The translations under genes and the position numbers were made by a program. A stretch of 64,000 bases of DNA from positions 403,001 to 467,000 of the forward strand of contig NZ_JAQIJT010000002.1 in assembly GCF_036946125.1 (NCBI RefSeq). Direction: 5' to 3'. Origin of the DNA: Sphingomonas adhaesiva. GTDB taxonomy: Bacteria > Pseudomonadota > Alphaproteobacteria > Sphingomonadales > Sphingomonadaceae. This document shows positions 51,201 to 58,077 of the stretch, piece by piece; position 1 is the first letter of the stretch, and the number at the start of each line of letters is the position of its first letter. The notes below the pieces were generated by a model. That model was not told the DNA's origin and did not search any database. It saw only the letters and a list, made by a program, of their open reading frames with translations.

Positions 51201-51319
51201 GGCTGGTCGCGCGCAACCTGCAGTCGCTGATCGACGAGCAGAACCGCCAGACCGCAGCGGAACCGCGCGACGTTCAGCCGCGCGCAAGCGACACTGTGCC
51301 ACCAGCGAAACGGGATTGA
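48209..51319 (+). CDS. ydbH: YdbH domain intermembrane transport protein
   Basis: A 1036-residue AsmA-like, beta-rich protein with an N-terminal membrane anchor (AVAVSVLALAAAGGVWL) and a GTG start. The C-terminal region with GGRLSARPGGGGIAYLG, DGRIVYQTLPN and the final membrane-proximal segment is YdbH/DUF2785-like. In E. coli YdbH, with YhdP and TamB, bridges inner and outer membranes to carry phospholipids, and requires YnbE at its end. The order ydbH-ynbE-ydbL is the same here, which is strong support. It overlaps the next gene's first possible start. The repetitive beta content fits a long groove. Confidence 0.9.
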   Translation: MTAPDERPRRGVRRRRVAVAVSVLALAAAGGVWLSRVPIATRVIDRELARRGVPARYHITDLGLGRQRLTDVVIGDPDAPDLVADWIETATEIGLAGPRVVAIRAGHVRARARWRDGTLSLGAIDRLIPTATGGGPFELPAIDVDVADARVRVDGDGGVVGLRLSGRGRLDDGFSGDVAAVAERYVMGGCTIRAARVALDVIVRRGAPTIAGPLAAQEATCEQGVRVVAPAARVRVALNPALNDWRGEVRALQAQSLAAAGARLTGLGGDVSFAGTASGTSGTGHLSSGAIVIPQARARGGLANGRFGIDRNGLALDGIVSAQGVALNPAGRRRMAGFATAGEGTPLAPLIRRAVGAASLAAGDFSVEAQVQRSSAGIAVPRVSVGATNGARLAMAGAPIRWGEVTFGGQWQLGGGGLPGIDADLRQDRSGAIGGTARVAPYAADGARLDLTPIRFDSRGLATGATLSGPLGDGRVERLTVPVAVRWRGGQVSINPDCTPVRLYALSVSGLRLGPAQFRLCPLGQALVIVANGRVGGGGRLDATAVAGAIGGTPLGVASAGGTVRLATRDFALDDVRATIGAPGRETRIDAMQLAGRLTPAGVVGTFRGAAGQIANVPLVMSEGAGDWALGARGLTLSGGLRVADACAPPRFQSMAARDVTLALRDGEIAATGQLLEPTTVTRVADVAITHRLRSGAGHARLAVPGITFGDKLQPELLTRLTFGVIADVRGTVSGQGDIRWDSQGVTSTGTFTTAKTDLAAAFGPVTGIAGTIRFTDLLALESAPGQVATIASINPGVPVTDGRIVYQTLPNTRVKVESGIWPFAGGTLSLDPTLLDFGAADARRLTFHVTGMDAGKFLQQFDFENLNATGTFDGVLPMIFDANGGRIEGGRLSARPGGGGIAYLGELTEKDLGVWGNLAFQSLRSLTYRNLDIEMDGPLAGEMVTGVRFAGISQGKGARSNFLLRRLTRLPIVFNITIRAPFRGLIDSAASFYDPQRLVARNLQSLIDEQNRQTAAEPRDVQPRASDTVPPAKRD

Positions 51320-51327
51320 CGAACGTG

Positions 51328-51531
51328 ATGGGCGACACGACCTCCAGCGACATGAGGAATATGCGGATCCTGGCGGCGCTGCCGCTGCTGTTCGGGGCGG
51401 GATGCGTCAACATCTCCGCGCCGGACAAGCCGATCCAGATCAATCTCAACATCAACGTGACGCAGGAAGTGGTCTATCGCCTCGACAACGAGGCGAAGTC
51501 GCTCATCAAGCAGAACCCGGGGATTTTCTGA
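51328..51531 (+). CDS. ynbE: YnbE-like lipoprotein
   Basis: A small lipoprotein with lipobox LLFGAGC and a mature part ISAPDKPIQINLNINVTQEVVYRLD, matching YnbE, which caps YdbH at the outer membrane. The exact start is uncertain: a TTG at 51316 overlaps the ydbH stop (TTGA), an ATG lies at 51328, and ATGs at 51352 or 51361 give a more normal short signal peptide; none has a good Shine-Dalgarno sequence, so coupling to ydbH is likely. The stop overlaps the next ATG by one base. Confidence 0.86.
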   Translation: MGDTTSSDMRNMRILAALPLLFGAGCVNISAPDKPIQINLNINVTQEVVYRLDNEAKSLIKQNPGIF

Positions 51532-51911
51532 TGACTCGCAAGCATATCATGACGATCGCCGCCGCGGTGGTGCTGGCGGGTGTATCGGGTGCGGCGCTGG
51601 CGCAGCGCGACCCCGCCTATGCCGCGGCGCGGGCGGCGGGGCAGGTGGGCGAGCAGCCCGACGGCTATCTGGGTGTCGTCGGGGCGGGCAACGCGGACCT
51701 GCGCGCGCTCGTCAGCAACATCAATATCCAGCGCAAGGCCGCCTACACGCAAAAGGCGCAGGCTTCGGGCGCGACCGTCGAGCAACTCGCCTTCACCAGC
51801 GGCTGCAACCTGATCGCGCAGACAAAGCCGGGCGAGAAGTACAAGGCGCCCAGCGGTGCGTGGGAAACGCGCGGCAGCGGTCCGGCCGAGCGCGATTCGC
51901 GCTGCGTGTGA
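51531..51911 (+). CDS. ydbL: YdbL family periplasmic protein (DUF1318)
   Basis: A 126-residue periplasmic protein with signal peptide (IMTIAAAVVLAGVSGAALAQ). The mature domain with AAGQVGEQPDGYLGVVGAG, VNAKRK-like NINIQRKAAY and CNLIAQTKPGEKY is DUF1318/YdbL. YdbL is the third member of the ydbH-ynbE-ydbL cassette and is thought to regulate the YdbH-YnbE bridge. The ATG overlaps the ynbE stop (TGATG). A 202-base gap follows before the ATP synthase genes. Confidence 0.89.
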   Translation: MTRKHIMTIAAAVVLAGVSGAALAQRDPAYAAARAAGQVGEQPDGYLGVVGAGNADLRALVSNINIQRKAAYTQKAQASGATVEQLAFTSGCNLIAQTKPGEKYKAPSGAWETRGSGPAERDSRCV

Positions 51912-52113
51912 CGCCGTGCGCGGCCGTGCCGGTGCCTGATGGCGGTCGTCCCGCGGGGGAGGGGCGCGGTCGATTGACGCAGGTCATGCGGGTGTCCGCA
52001 ACGGTTGACACCCCTGATACCCCCCGCTAACCGGACGGCGCCTTGGCGGGGCTGCTCGCCGCCCGCGCGCATTCTCCCTTCGGTTCGAACGATCTCGGGA
52101 TGAGGATGCGCAC

Positions 52114-52446
52114 ATGGCGGAGGACAGGCCCGGACAGGATTTCCACGACGCGGCGGACCCGCGGCTCGCTTCCCTCGATCGACGGCTGGAGCAGGCGCGC
52201 AGGGACGAGGCGGTTCGCACGGGGGGCGTGCACGAACAGGGTGATGCCGGCTATCAGCTGGGCAACCGCGTTCTTGCCGCGCTCATCGGAAGTCTTGTCG
52301 GTTCGGCGCTGATCGGCTGGCTCGTAGACCGCTGGTTCGGCACCTCGCCGTGGGGACTGATCGTGCTGCTGTTCCTGGGAATAGCGGTGGCGTTCAGGCA
52401 GATCATTCGCCTGACGACCAGGCGCCCGGACCAACCGGACGCTTGA
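52114..52446 (+). CDS. atpI: AtpI, ATP synthase assembly protein
   Basis: A 110-residue membrane protein at the head of the F0 operon. The N-terminal half is charged and soluble; two membrane helices follow (ALIGSLVGSALIGWLVDRWFG and LIVLLFLGIAVAF). AtpI helps assemble the c-ring and may aid Mg2+ or Ca2+ supply. The order atpI-B-E-F'-F is that of alphaproteobacteria, where F1 genes are elsewhere. The ATG at 52114 is the first in the operon. Confidence 0.92.
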   Translation: MAEDRPGQDFHDAADPRLASLDRRLEQARRDEAVRTGGVHEQGDAGYQLGNRVLAALIGSLVGSALIGWLVDRWFGTSPWGLIVLLFLGIAVAFRQIIRLTTRRPDQPDA

Positions 52447-52489
52447 ACGCCAGGCATTTGACGTATTCGACGTAACCGGGGACCAACAC

Positions 52490-53278
52490 GTGGCGGCAGA
52501 AGGCGGCAAGATCGATCCGATGCACCAGTTCCTGATCGAGCCGGTGCTCGGTCAGCGCTGGGTGGTGGCGGGGTACGACCTGTCCTTCACCAATTCCGCG
52601 CTGTGGATGGTCATCACCCTCGTCACGCTGTGGCTGTTCATGCTGGGGGGCATGAAGCGCGAGCTAGTCCCCGGTCGCTGGCAGGCCGCGGTGGAGGGGT
52701 TCACCGGCTTCGTCCAGAACATGCTGACGTCGAACATCGGGCCGGAGGGCAAGCGCTTCGTTCCGTACGTCTTCTCGCTGTTCATGTTCATCCTCTTCGC
52801 CAACATCCTGGGGCTGATGCCGGTCGGCATCGTGCCGGGCTGGCACCCGTTCACCGTCACCAGCCATCTGACCGTCACCGGCGTGCTGGCGATCATCAGC
52901 TTCTCGATCGTGCTGATCGTCGGCTTCGGGCGTCACGGCTTCCACTTCTTCAGCCTGTTCGTGCCGCACGGCACGCCGGTGGTGATGATCCCGCTGATCT
53001 TCGTCGTCGAGCTGATGAGCTTCCTGGTGCGGCCGTTCTCGCTGGGTCTGCGACTGTTCGTCGCGATGACCGCGGGGCACATCCTGCTCAAGGTGCTGGC
53101 GGCGTTCGTCATCAACGGCGTCAACCTGGGGCCGGGCTATGTCGCGATCGTGTCGCTGCCCAGCTTCGTGCTGATGATCGGCATCACGCTGCTGGAGCTG
53201 CTGGTCGCCGCGATCCAGGCCTATGTCTTTGCACTGCTGACCAGCGTCTATCTGAACGACGCGGTCAACCTGCACTGA
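52490..53278 (+). CDS. atpB: F0 ATP synthase subunit a
   Basis: A 262-residue, multi-helix proton-channel subunit. The key helix with the essential arginine is ELMSFLVRPFSLGLRLFVAMTAGHILL. The N-terminus DPMHQFLIEPVLG is typical of alphaproteobacteria. It uses a GTG start with GGGGA about 7 bases upstream. Together with the c-ring it forms the two half-channels for protons. Confidence 0.96.
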   Translation: MAAEGGKIDPMHQFLIEPVLGQRWVVAGYDLSFTNSALWMVITLVTLWLFMLGGMKRELVPGRWQAAVEGFTGFVQNMLTSNIGPEGKRFVPYVFSLFMFILFANILGLMPVGIVPGWHPFTVTSHLTVTGVLAIISFSIVLIVGFGRHGFHFFSLFVPHGTPVVMIPLIFVVELMSFLVRPFSLGLRLFVAMTAGHILLKVLAAFVINGVNLGPGYVAIVSLPSFVLMIGITLLELLVAAIQAYVFALLTSVYLNDAVNLH

Positions 53279-53320
53279 GTTTTCGTTTCCAACCTAATGA
53301 TTTCAACGGGAGTATTCAAA

Positions 53321-53548
53321 ATGGACGCAGAAGCCGCCAAGCTGCTCGGTGCTGGTCTGGCCGCCATCGGCATGGGCATCGCCGCGCTGGGCGTGGGCAA
53401 CGTGTTCGCCGCCTTCCTCGAGGGTGCGCTGCGCAATCCGGGTGCCGCCGACGGCCAGCAGGGTCGCCTGTTCATCGGTTTCGCGGGTGCGGAGCTTCTG
53501 GGCCTGCTCGCCTTCGTGACCATGATCATCCTGGTGTTCGTCGCGTAA
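53321..53548 (+). CDS. atpE: F0 ATP synthase subunit c
   Basis: A 75-residue two-helix hairpin of the c-ring. The polar loop is ALRNPGA and the proton-carrying carboxylate is the glutamate in FAGAELLGLLAF. A proton rather than sodium type is likely from the lack of a sodium-ligand pattern. The ATG at 53321 follows GGGAG; an upstream ATG at 53297 is rejected because it adds a non-conserved extension. It is encoded 42 bases after atpB. Confidence 0.96.
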   Translation: MDAEAAKLLGAGLAAIGMGIAALGVGNVFAAFLEGALRNPGAADGQQGRLFIGFAGAELLGLLAFVTMIILVFVA

Positions 53549-53612
53549 CCACGCCGACGAACCGGCCCCGCCCGGCGCGGGCGGGGCCCCTGACCTAGGA
53601 TAGCGGACCACC

Positions 53613-54107
53613 ATGCCTCAAATCAGTCAGATCGCCGCCACCTACGCGTCCCAGATCTTCTGGCTGCTCGTCACCTTCGGCATCCTGTACTTCGGGATCG
53701 GCAAGATGATGGTGCCCAAAGTTCAGGGCGTGATGGACCTGCGCGATGCACAGATCGCACAGGATCTCGCCACCGCGGAAACCGCGCGCGGCGAGGCGGA
53801 CACGACCGAGGCGGCATGGACCGCGCAGATGGACGCCGCGCGCGCCGCCGCCCAGGCCGAAGTGGCCAAGGCGAAGGCGCAGGCGGCGGCCGCCGCGGAA
53901 GCGCAGATGCGCTCCGCCGATGCCGACCTCGCCGAGCGCGTGGCGCATCACGACATTGCGATCGCCAACGCGAAGGCCGCGGCGATGGTCAACGTGCAGA
54001 CGATCGCGGCCGAGGCTGCGCAGGAGCTGGTGCAGCGCCTGTCCGGCGTCGCCGTCACCCCCGAATCCGCCAACGAGGCGGTGCGCAGGCAGCTCAATCA
54101 TGGCTAA
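53613..54107 (+). CDS. atpG: F0 ATP synthase subunit b' (B-prime)
   Basis: A 164-residue stator subunit with one N-terminal membrane helix (ASQIFWLLVTFGILYFGIG) and a long Ala/Glu-rich coiled coil. The duplicated b/b' arrangement is characteristic of alphaproteobacteria and photosynthetic lineages. It pairs with the following b subunit as a heterodimer linking F0 to F1. Its last 8 bases overlap the start of atpF. The symbol atpG or atpF' is used for b'; atpX is another name. Confidence 0.93.
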   Translation: MPQISQIAATYASQIFWLLVTFGILYFGIGKMMVPKVQGVMDLRDAQIAQDLATAETARGEADTTEAAWTAQMDAARAAAQAEVAKAKAQAAAAAEAQMRSADADLAERVAHHDIAIANAKAAAMVNVQTIAAEAAQELVQRLSGVAVTPESANEAVRRQLNHG

Positions 54108-54747
54108 TCCCGGCATGACCGCCACGGCGGCAGATGCGCAGGTCGCGCAGAACCTGGCCGACGCCACCACCGCGCAGCCGCTCGAGCCGCGCGACGTCGC
54201 GAACGGCAGCGGGCTGACCGGCGAGGTGCACGAGGGCGCCGCGCCGCACGCCGCGCCCTCCGCGCTCGGCTTCAACGACACCGGCTGGGTGGGGCTGGCG
54301 GCGCTGGTCGTGCTGCTCGGCATGGTGCTGATGAAGGTGCCGGCGGCGATCGGCGCGATGCTCGACAAGCGGATCGGCGAGATCCGCCGCCAGCTGGACG
54401 AGGCCGCACAGCTGCGTCGCGAGGCCGAGGCGCTGCGCGACGAGTATCTGGCGAAGGCGCGTTCGGCCGAGGCCGATGCGGCGGCGATGCGCGAGAATGC
54501 GCATCACGAGGCAGCCGCTATCGTCACCAAGGCGAAGGCGGACACGCAGACGCTGATGGATCGCCGCGCGAAGATGGCGGAGGACAAGATCGCCGCTGCC
54601 GAGCGCGCCGCGATCGCCGAGGTCCGCGTCCGCACGGCCGAGGCGGCCGCAGCCGCGGCGGCGGCGCTGATCGCGGAGCGTCACGATGCCGACAGCGACC
54701 GGGCATTGGTCGACCGCGCGATTGCGGGGGTCGGTCGCCTGAACTGA
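54100..54747 (+). CDS. atpF: F0 ATP synthase subunit b
   Basis: A 215-residue stator subunit. It has an unusually long N-terminal soluble extension (about 65 residues, Ala/Thr-rich), then the membrane helix (WVGLAALVVLLGMVLM), then a long coiled coil (LDKRIGEIRRQLDEAAQLRREAEALRDEY). The extension is longer than in E. coli b but is seen in some sphingomonads. The ATG at 54100 overlaps the end of b' by 8 bases. The last gene of the F0 operon, it is followed by a GC-rich hairpin at 54763. Confidence 0.93.
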   Translation: MANPGMTATAADAQVAQNLADATTAQPLEPRDVANGSGLTGEVHEGAAPHAAPSALGFNDTGWVGLAALVVLLGMVLMKVPAAIGAMLDKRIGEIRRQLDEAAQLRREAEALRDEYLAKARSAEADAAAMRENAHHEAAAIVTKAKADTQTLMDRRAKMAEDKIAAAERAAIAEVRVRTAEAAAAAAAALIAERHDADSDRALVDRAIAGVGRLN

Positions 54748-54762
54748 GCGAAGCGGCTTTCG

Positions 54763-54787
54763 CCCGCCTCCCCGGCCGGGAGGCGGG
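54763..54787 (+). terminator. Hairpin after the F0 operon
   Basis: A perfect 10 bp stem CCCGCCTCCC/GGGAGGCGGG with a 5-base loop, 15 bases after the atpF stop. It has no T-run; probably a stabilising or Rho-linked end. Confidence 0.6.
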
Positions 54788-54938
54788 AGTGATCGAACCG
54801 CGCAATCACCTAGCCGGTGATCGCTCATCGTTTTCCGCCGATCCCGGAGGCGGGATGGCGTCTGGCCGGCGATGTCAGCCTGATCCTTCGTTCCGCGACC
54901 CTGTCTCGCCTGCACGGGACGGCGCCGCGGCTTGCTTC

Positions 54939-54957
54939 AGGTAACATAATGTTGCCT
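54939..54957. promoter_or_regulatory. Near-perfect palindrome upstream of PQQ sugar dehydrogenase
   Basis: AGGTAACAT-A-ATGTTGCCT: 9 bp arms with one mismatch and a one-base centre in an AT-rich patch about 75 bases before the gene. The geometry is that of a repressor or activator dimer site. No cognate regulator is identified. Confidence 0.4.
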
Positions 54958-55032
54958 TCCGCTACGGCGGGATACTGAGCGGAACCAACGCCCGACCGAC
55001 CGATTGGATGTGCGCCAGCCACGCATGATGCG

Positions 55033-56229
55033 ATGGCGCGGGAGAGGACATCCGTCGTGTTGCACCGCATCGCCTTCGTCGCCGCCCTGAGTGTCGCCAG
55101 CGCTTGCTCCGGCGAGGATACCGCGACACCCGCGCCGACGCCCAGTGCCTCGACGCCGGCGCCGACTCCGTCCGCCACCTCCGGCGCCTTGCCCTTCGCT
55201 ACCGCGGCGGTGGCCGATTTCGATCAGCCGTGGGCGATGACCTTCCTGCCCGATGGCCGCATGCTGGTGACGGAGAAGCGCGGCGACCTGCTGCTCGTAT
55301 CGGCGGATGGACGCACCCGCCGCACCGTGGCGACGCTCCCCGTCGACGCGGCGGGACAGGGCGGGTTGATGGACGTCGTCCTGGCGCCCGATTTCGCGAC
55401 GAGTGGGCGTGTGTACTTCAGCTATTCGGCCGCCGGAGAGGGCGGCAAGGGCGTCGTGCTGGCGCGCGGACGGCTCGACACGTCCACGGCGGGTGGCGAG
55501 CGGTTGCAGTCGATCGAGGCGCTGTGGCGCGCATCGCCGCTGGTCGACGGAAACGGCCATTATTCGGGGCGGATCGCCTTCTCCCCCGATGGACGATATC
55601 TGTTCTTCACCGCGGGCGATCGGCAGAAATTCACACCGGCACAGGACAAGGGCGGGACGCTGGGCAAGGTGTTGCGCCTGACCCCGGATGGTCAGCCCGC
55701 GCCCGGCAATCCGCTCGCCGCGCAAGGCTTCAAGCCCGAGGTGTGGAGCTACGGCCACCGCAACCTGCTCGGCATCGCATTCGATGCGCAGGGGAACCTG
55801 TGGGAGCAGGAGATGGGGCCCAAGGGCGGGGACGAGGTCAATCTGATCCTGCCGGGACGTAATTACGGCTGGCCGAACGTGTCCAACGGCTCGCATTACG
55901 ACGGGCGCGACATTCCCGATCATGCTGCGGGCGACGGCTATGAAGCGCCCAAGGTCTGGTGGAATCCGGCGATTTCCCCCGCCGGGCTGATGATCTACTC
56001 GGGCAACCTGTTCCCGCAATGGAAGGGCGATGCGTTCATCGGCGGGCTGTCGTCGCAATCGTTGGTGCGCGTCGATGTGAACGGTACGTCCGCGACCAAG
56101 GGCGATCAATGGTCGATGGGCGCGCGCATCCGCGAGGTCGAGCAGGGGCCCGACGGCGCCATCTGGGTATTGGAGGACGGCGCCGATGGGTCGCAGGGAC
56201 GGCTGCTGAAGCTAACGCCGCGCGGCTAG
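55033..56229 (+). CDS. PQQ-dependent aldose sugar dehydrogenase (lipoprotein)
   Basis: A 398-residue protein of the soluble glucose/aldose dehydrogenase family with a six-bladed beta-propeller. The signal sequence ends at a lipobox (VASACSG), then a Thr/Pro-rich linker. Conserved sites are DQPWAMTFLPDGRMLVTEK, GQGGLMDVVLAPDF, the catalytic histidine region in DGNGHYSGRIAFSPDG, and SYGHRNLLGIAFD. It oxidises aldoses in the periplasm when PQQ is available. The start at 55033 is likely; GTG at 55054 with AGAGG upstream is an alternative. A palindrome lies in its leader. Confidence 0.9.
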   Translation: MARERTSVVLHRIAFVAALSVASACSGEDTATPAPTPSASTPAPTPSATSGALPFATAAVADFDQPWAMTFLPDGRMLVTEKRGDLLLVSADGRTRRTVATLPVDAAGQGGLMDVVLAPDFATSGRVYFSYSAAGEGGKGVVLARGRLDTSTAGGERLQSIEALWRASPLVDGNGHYSGRIAFSPDGRYLFFTAGDRQKFTPAQDKGGTLGKVLRLTPDGQPAPGNPLAAQGFKPEVWSYGHRNLLGIAFDAQGNLWEQEMGPKGGDEVNLILPGRNYGWPNVSNGSHYDGRDIPDHAAGDGYEAPKVWWNPAISPAGLMIYSGNLFPQWKGDAFIGGLSSQSLVRVDVNGTSATKGDQWSMGARIREVEQGPDGAIWVLEDGADGSQGRLLKLTPRG

Positions 56230-56379
56230 GCCGGTGGAACAGAGGTTCGGTTCTTCTCCCTAACCCCGGGCCGTTCGATTTCGCTCGGGGGAGCCTTGAC
56301 CCGGGTCCCACATCTTTCGCACCGTGCCGAAGGTAAGCGGCATCCCGGCTTTAGCGGGACCTTTGCAAAAGTCTTCGTC

Positions 56380-56460
56380 CCCCGCGAAGGCCGGGGCCCA
56401 GTTGGGGGCCGGTTTCAGCATCTTACGAGCGTGCCGATGCTGGGCCCCGGCCTTCGCGGG
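56380..56460. repeat. Composite palindromic repeat, family 2 (copy 3)
   Basis: CCCGCGAAGGCCGGGGCCCAG and CTGGGCCCCGGCCTTCGCGGG are near-perfect arms around a spacer of about 40 bases. The spacer differs from the copy at 7803. Confidence 0.82.
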
Positions 56461-56478
56461 ACCTTTCAAAGGCTACAC

Positions 56479-56568
56479 CGTGCTCCTGCGTAGGCAGGAG
56501 CTCAGGGTTGCAGGTCCAATAGAGCGTTTCTCTGCTGGGCCTTGGGCTCCTGCCTGCGCAGGAGCACG
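56479..56568. repeat. 90 bp composite palindrome, family 1, copy F
   Basis: Arms CGTGCTCCTGCGTAGGCAGG... and ...CCTGCGCAGGAGCACG with a more diverged spacer (TTGCAGGTCC, GAGCGTTT, CTGCTGG). The right flank is the reverse of the left flank of copies B and D. Confidence 0.88.
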
Positions 56569-56661
56569 GCATGGGCTCGGTGCTGTTGCGCCCGTTTTGC
56601 AAAGGTCCCGCTCTAGCTTGGGATGACGATATCAAAGAGCCGAACTTCGGATTTTGGGGGA

Positions 56662-57099
56662 CTAGGCGGCTGCGTCGTCGAGCGTCATCGCTGCCAGTCG
56701 TGCGCGGAAATCGTCGGGGATGCCGCCATCGGCGGGATGCGTCATGACGATCGTCGTGTCGCAGGTGGCGATCGCGCGATCCTTCTGGTGCATCACCGCC
56801 AATATGTCCCAGGAACGGGTGCCGATCCGGCCGACGCCGGTCGCGATCTCCACGTCCTCCGGATAGCTGCCTTCCGCGAGGTAATTGACCTCGTTGCGCG
56901 CCACGACCGCGCGGAAGCCATCGCCGCGGTTCAGGCGTCCGAGCGACCAGTTGAAGCGAACGCGCGCATCCTCGAAGAGCGCGGCGAAGGCGACGTTGTT
57001 GATATGACCCATCGCATCCAGATCCTGGAAGCGGGTCGGGATGACGATGCGGACCGGATATCGGTTCAGCGGCAGCCGGTCGGAGGTGGGGCGCGCCAT
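56662..57099 (-). CDS. Acyl-CoA thioesterase (hotdog fold)
   Basis: A 145-residue hotdog-fold protein. The motif TRFQDLDAMGHINNVAF with the catalytic aspartate is that of the 4-hydroxybenzoyl-CoA/YbgC-type thioesterases. VNYLAEGSYPEDVEIATGVGRIGTRSW forms the core sheet. It hydrolyses acyl-CoA esters. It lies downstream of an SDR and a thiolase on the same strand, so a fatty-acid-related role is expected. The ATG at 57099 gives the usual length. It ends next to a repeat-rich gap. Confidence 0.88.
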   Translation of the reverse strand: MARPTSDRLPLNRYPVRIVIPTRFQDLDAMGHINNVAFAALFEDARVRFNWSLGRLNRGDGFRAVVARNEVNYLAEGSYPEDVEIATGVGRIGTRSWDILAVMHQKDRAIATCDTTIVMTHPADGGIPDDFRARLAAMTLDDAAA

Positions 57100-57149
57100 G
57101 GGTCGGCCTGTGGTAGGAGGGCGGGGCGCATGGCCCCGCCCGATCGGGA

Positions 57150-57932
57150 TCAACGCGGCGCCATGCGGATCGCGCCGTCGAGGCGCACGTCCTCGCCGTT
57201 GAAATAGCAGTTCTCGATCATCGTGAGCGCGAGGCTGGCGTATTCTTCCGGATTGCCCAGACGCTTCGGAAACGGCACCTGCGCACCCAGCGCGTCCTTC
57301 ACGTTCTGCGGCGCGGCGGCCAGCAGCGGCGTGTTGAAGATGCCGGGCAGGATGGTGTTGACGCGGATCGCCTCGCTCATCAGGTCGCGCGCGATCGGCA
57401 GGGTCATGCCGACGACGCCGCCCTTCGACGCGGAATAGGCGGCCTGGCCGATCTGGCCGTCCTCCGCCGCGACCGATGCGGTGTTGACGATCGCGCCGCG
57501 GTCGCCGTCCTCGGTCGGGTCGAGCGTCATCATGCCGGCTGCCGACTTGGCGATGCAGCGGAACGTACCGACCAGGTTGATCTGGATAATCATGTTGAAG
57601 GCATCGAGCGGGAAGTGCTTGATGCTGCCGTCTTCCTTGCTGCGGCTGGCGGTCTTGATCGCGTTGCCGGTGCCGGCGCAATTCACCAGGATGCGCTCCT
57701 GACCGATCGCGGCGCGCGCCTTTTCGAAGCCGGCGTCGACCGACGCTTCGTCGGTCACGTTGACCTTGCAGAACACGCCGCCCAGTTCCTGCGCCAGCGC
57801 CTCGCCCTTTTCCTCGTTCAGGTCGAACAGCGCGACCTTCACGCCCTTGGCGGCGAGCACGCGCGCGGTCGCGGCGCCGAGGCCGGAGGCGCCGCCGGTG
57901 ATGACGGCGGAAACGGTGTTGTCGAGCTTCAT
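57150..57932 (-). CDS. SDR family oxidoreductase (3-hydroxyacyl-CoA dehydrogenase, HSD10-like)
   Basis: A 260-residue classical short-chain dehydrogenase. The NAD site is TGGASGLGAAT (residues 12-22), NCAGTGNA follows, and the catalytic tetrad includes the serine in NTASVAAEDGQIGQAAYSASKGG with YSASK. The GTGNAIKTASR and MNLxGTF patterns resemble the human type-10 3-hydroxyacyl-CoA dehydrogenase group. It likely oxidises 3-hydroxyacyl-CoA in beta-oxidation. It has AAGGAAC before the ATG at 57932. It sits between a thiolase gene and a thioesterase gene. Confidence 0.9.
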   Translation of the reverse strand: MKLDNTVSAVITGGASGLGAATARVLAAKGVKVALFDLNEEKGEALAQELGGVFCKVNVTDEASVDAGFEKARAAIGQERILVNCAGTGNAIKTASRSKEDGSIKHFPLDAFNMIIQINLVGTFRCIAKSAAGMMTLDPTEDGDRGAIVNTASVAAEDGQIGQAAYSASKGGVVGMTLPIARDLMSEAIRVNTILPGIFNTPLLAAAPQNVKDALGAQVPFPKRLGNPEEYASLALTMIENCYFNGEDVRLDGAIRMAPR

Positions 57933-57955
57933 ATTGTTCCTTTCCAGATAGAGAA

Positions 57956-58059
57956 CCGTTCGTGCCGAGGAGCGGCTGAGCGCAGTCGAAGCCGCGTCTC
58001 GAAGCACCGCCCTTCGAGACGGCCCTTCGACAAGCTCAGTGCCTCCTCAGGACGAACGG
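57956..58059. repeat. GTTCG/TCGAA palindromic repeat, family 4 (copy 2)
   Basis: Outer ends CCGTTCGT and ACGAACGG are inverted; inner GCTGAGCGCAGTCGAAG and CTTCGACAAGCTCAG also pair. It occupies the gap between thiolase and SDR genes on the minus strand, so the intercistronic region is structured. Confidence 0.82.
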
Positions 58060-58077
58060 GGTGAAAACCGGCCGCCG

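Larger units (their letters stand above)
56230..56661. other. Gene-free repeat-rich region
   Basis: No supported gene lies between the sugar dehydrogenase and the converging thioesterase. It contains a degenerate family 3 element (about 56289-56350), a family 2 copy (56380) and family 1 copy F (56479). Confidence 0.8.
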
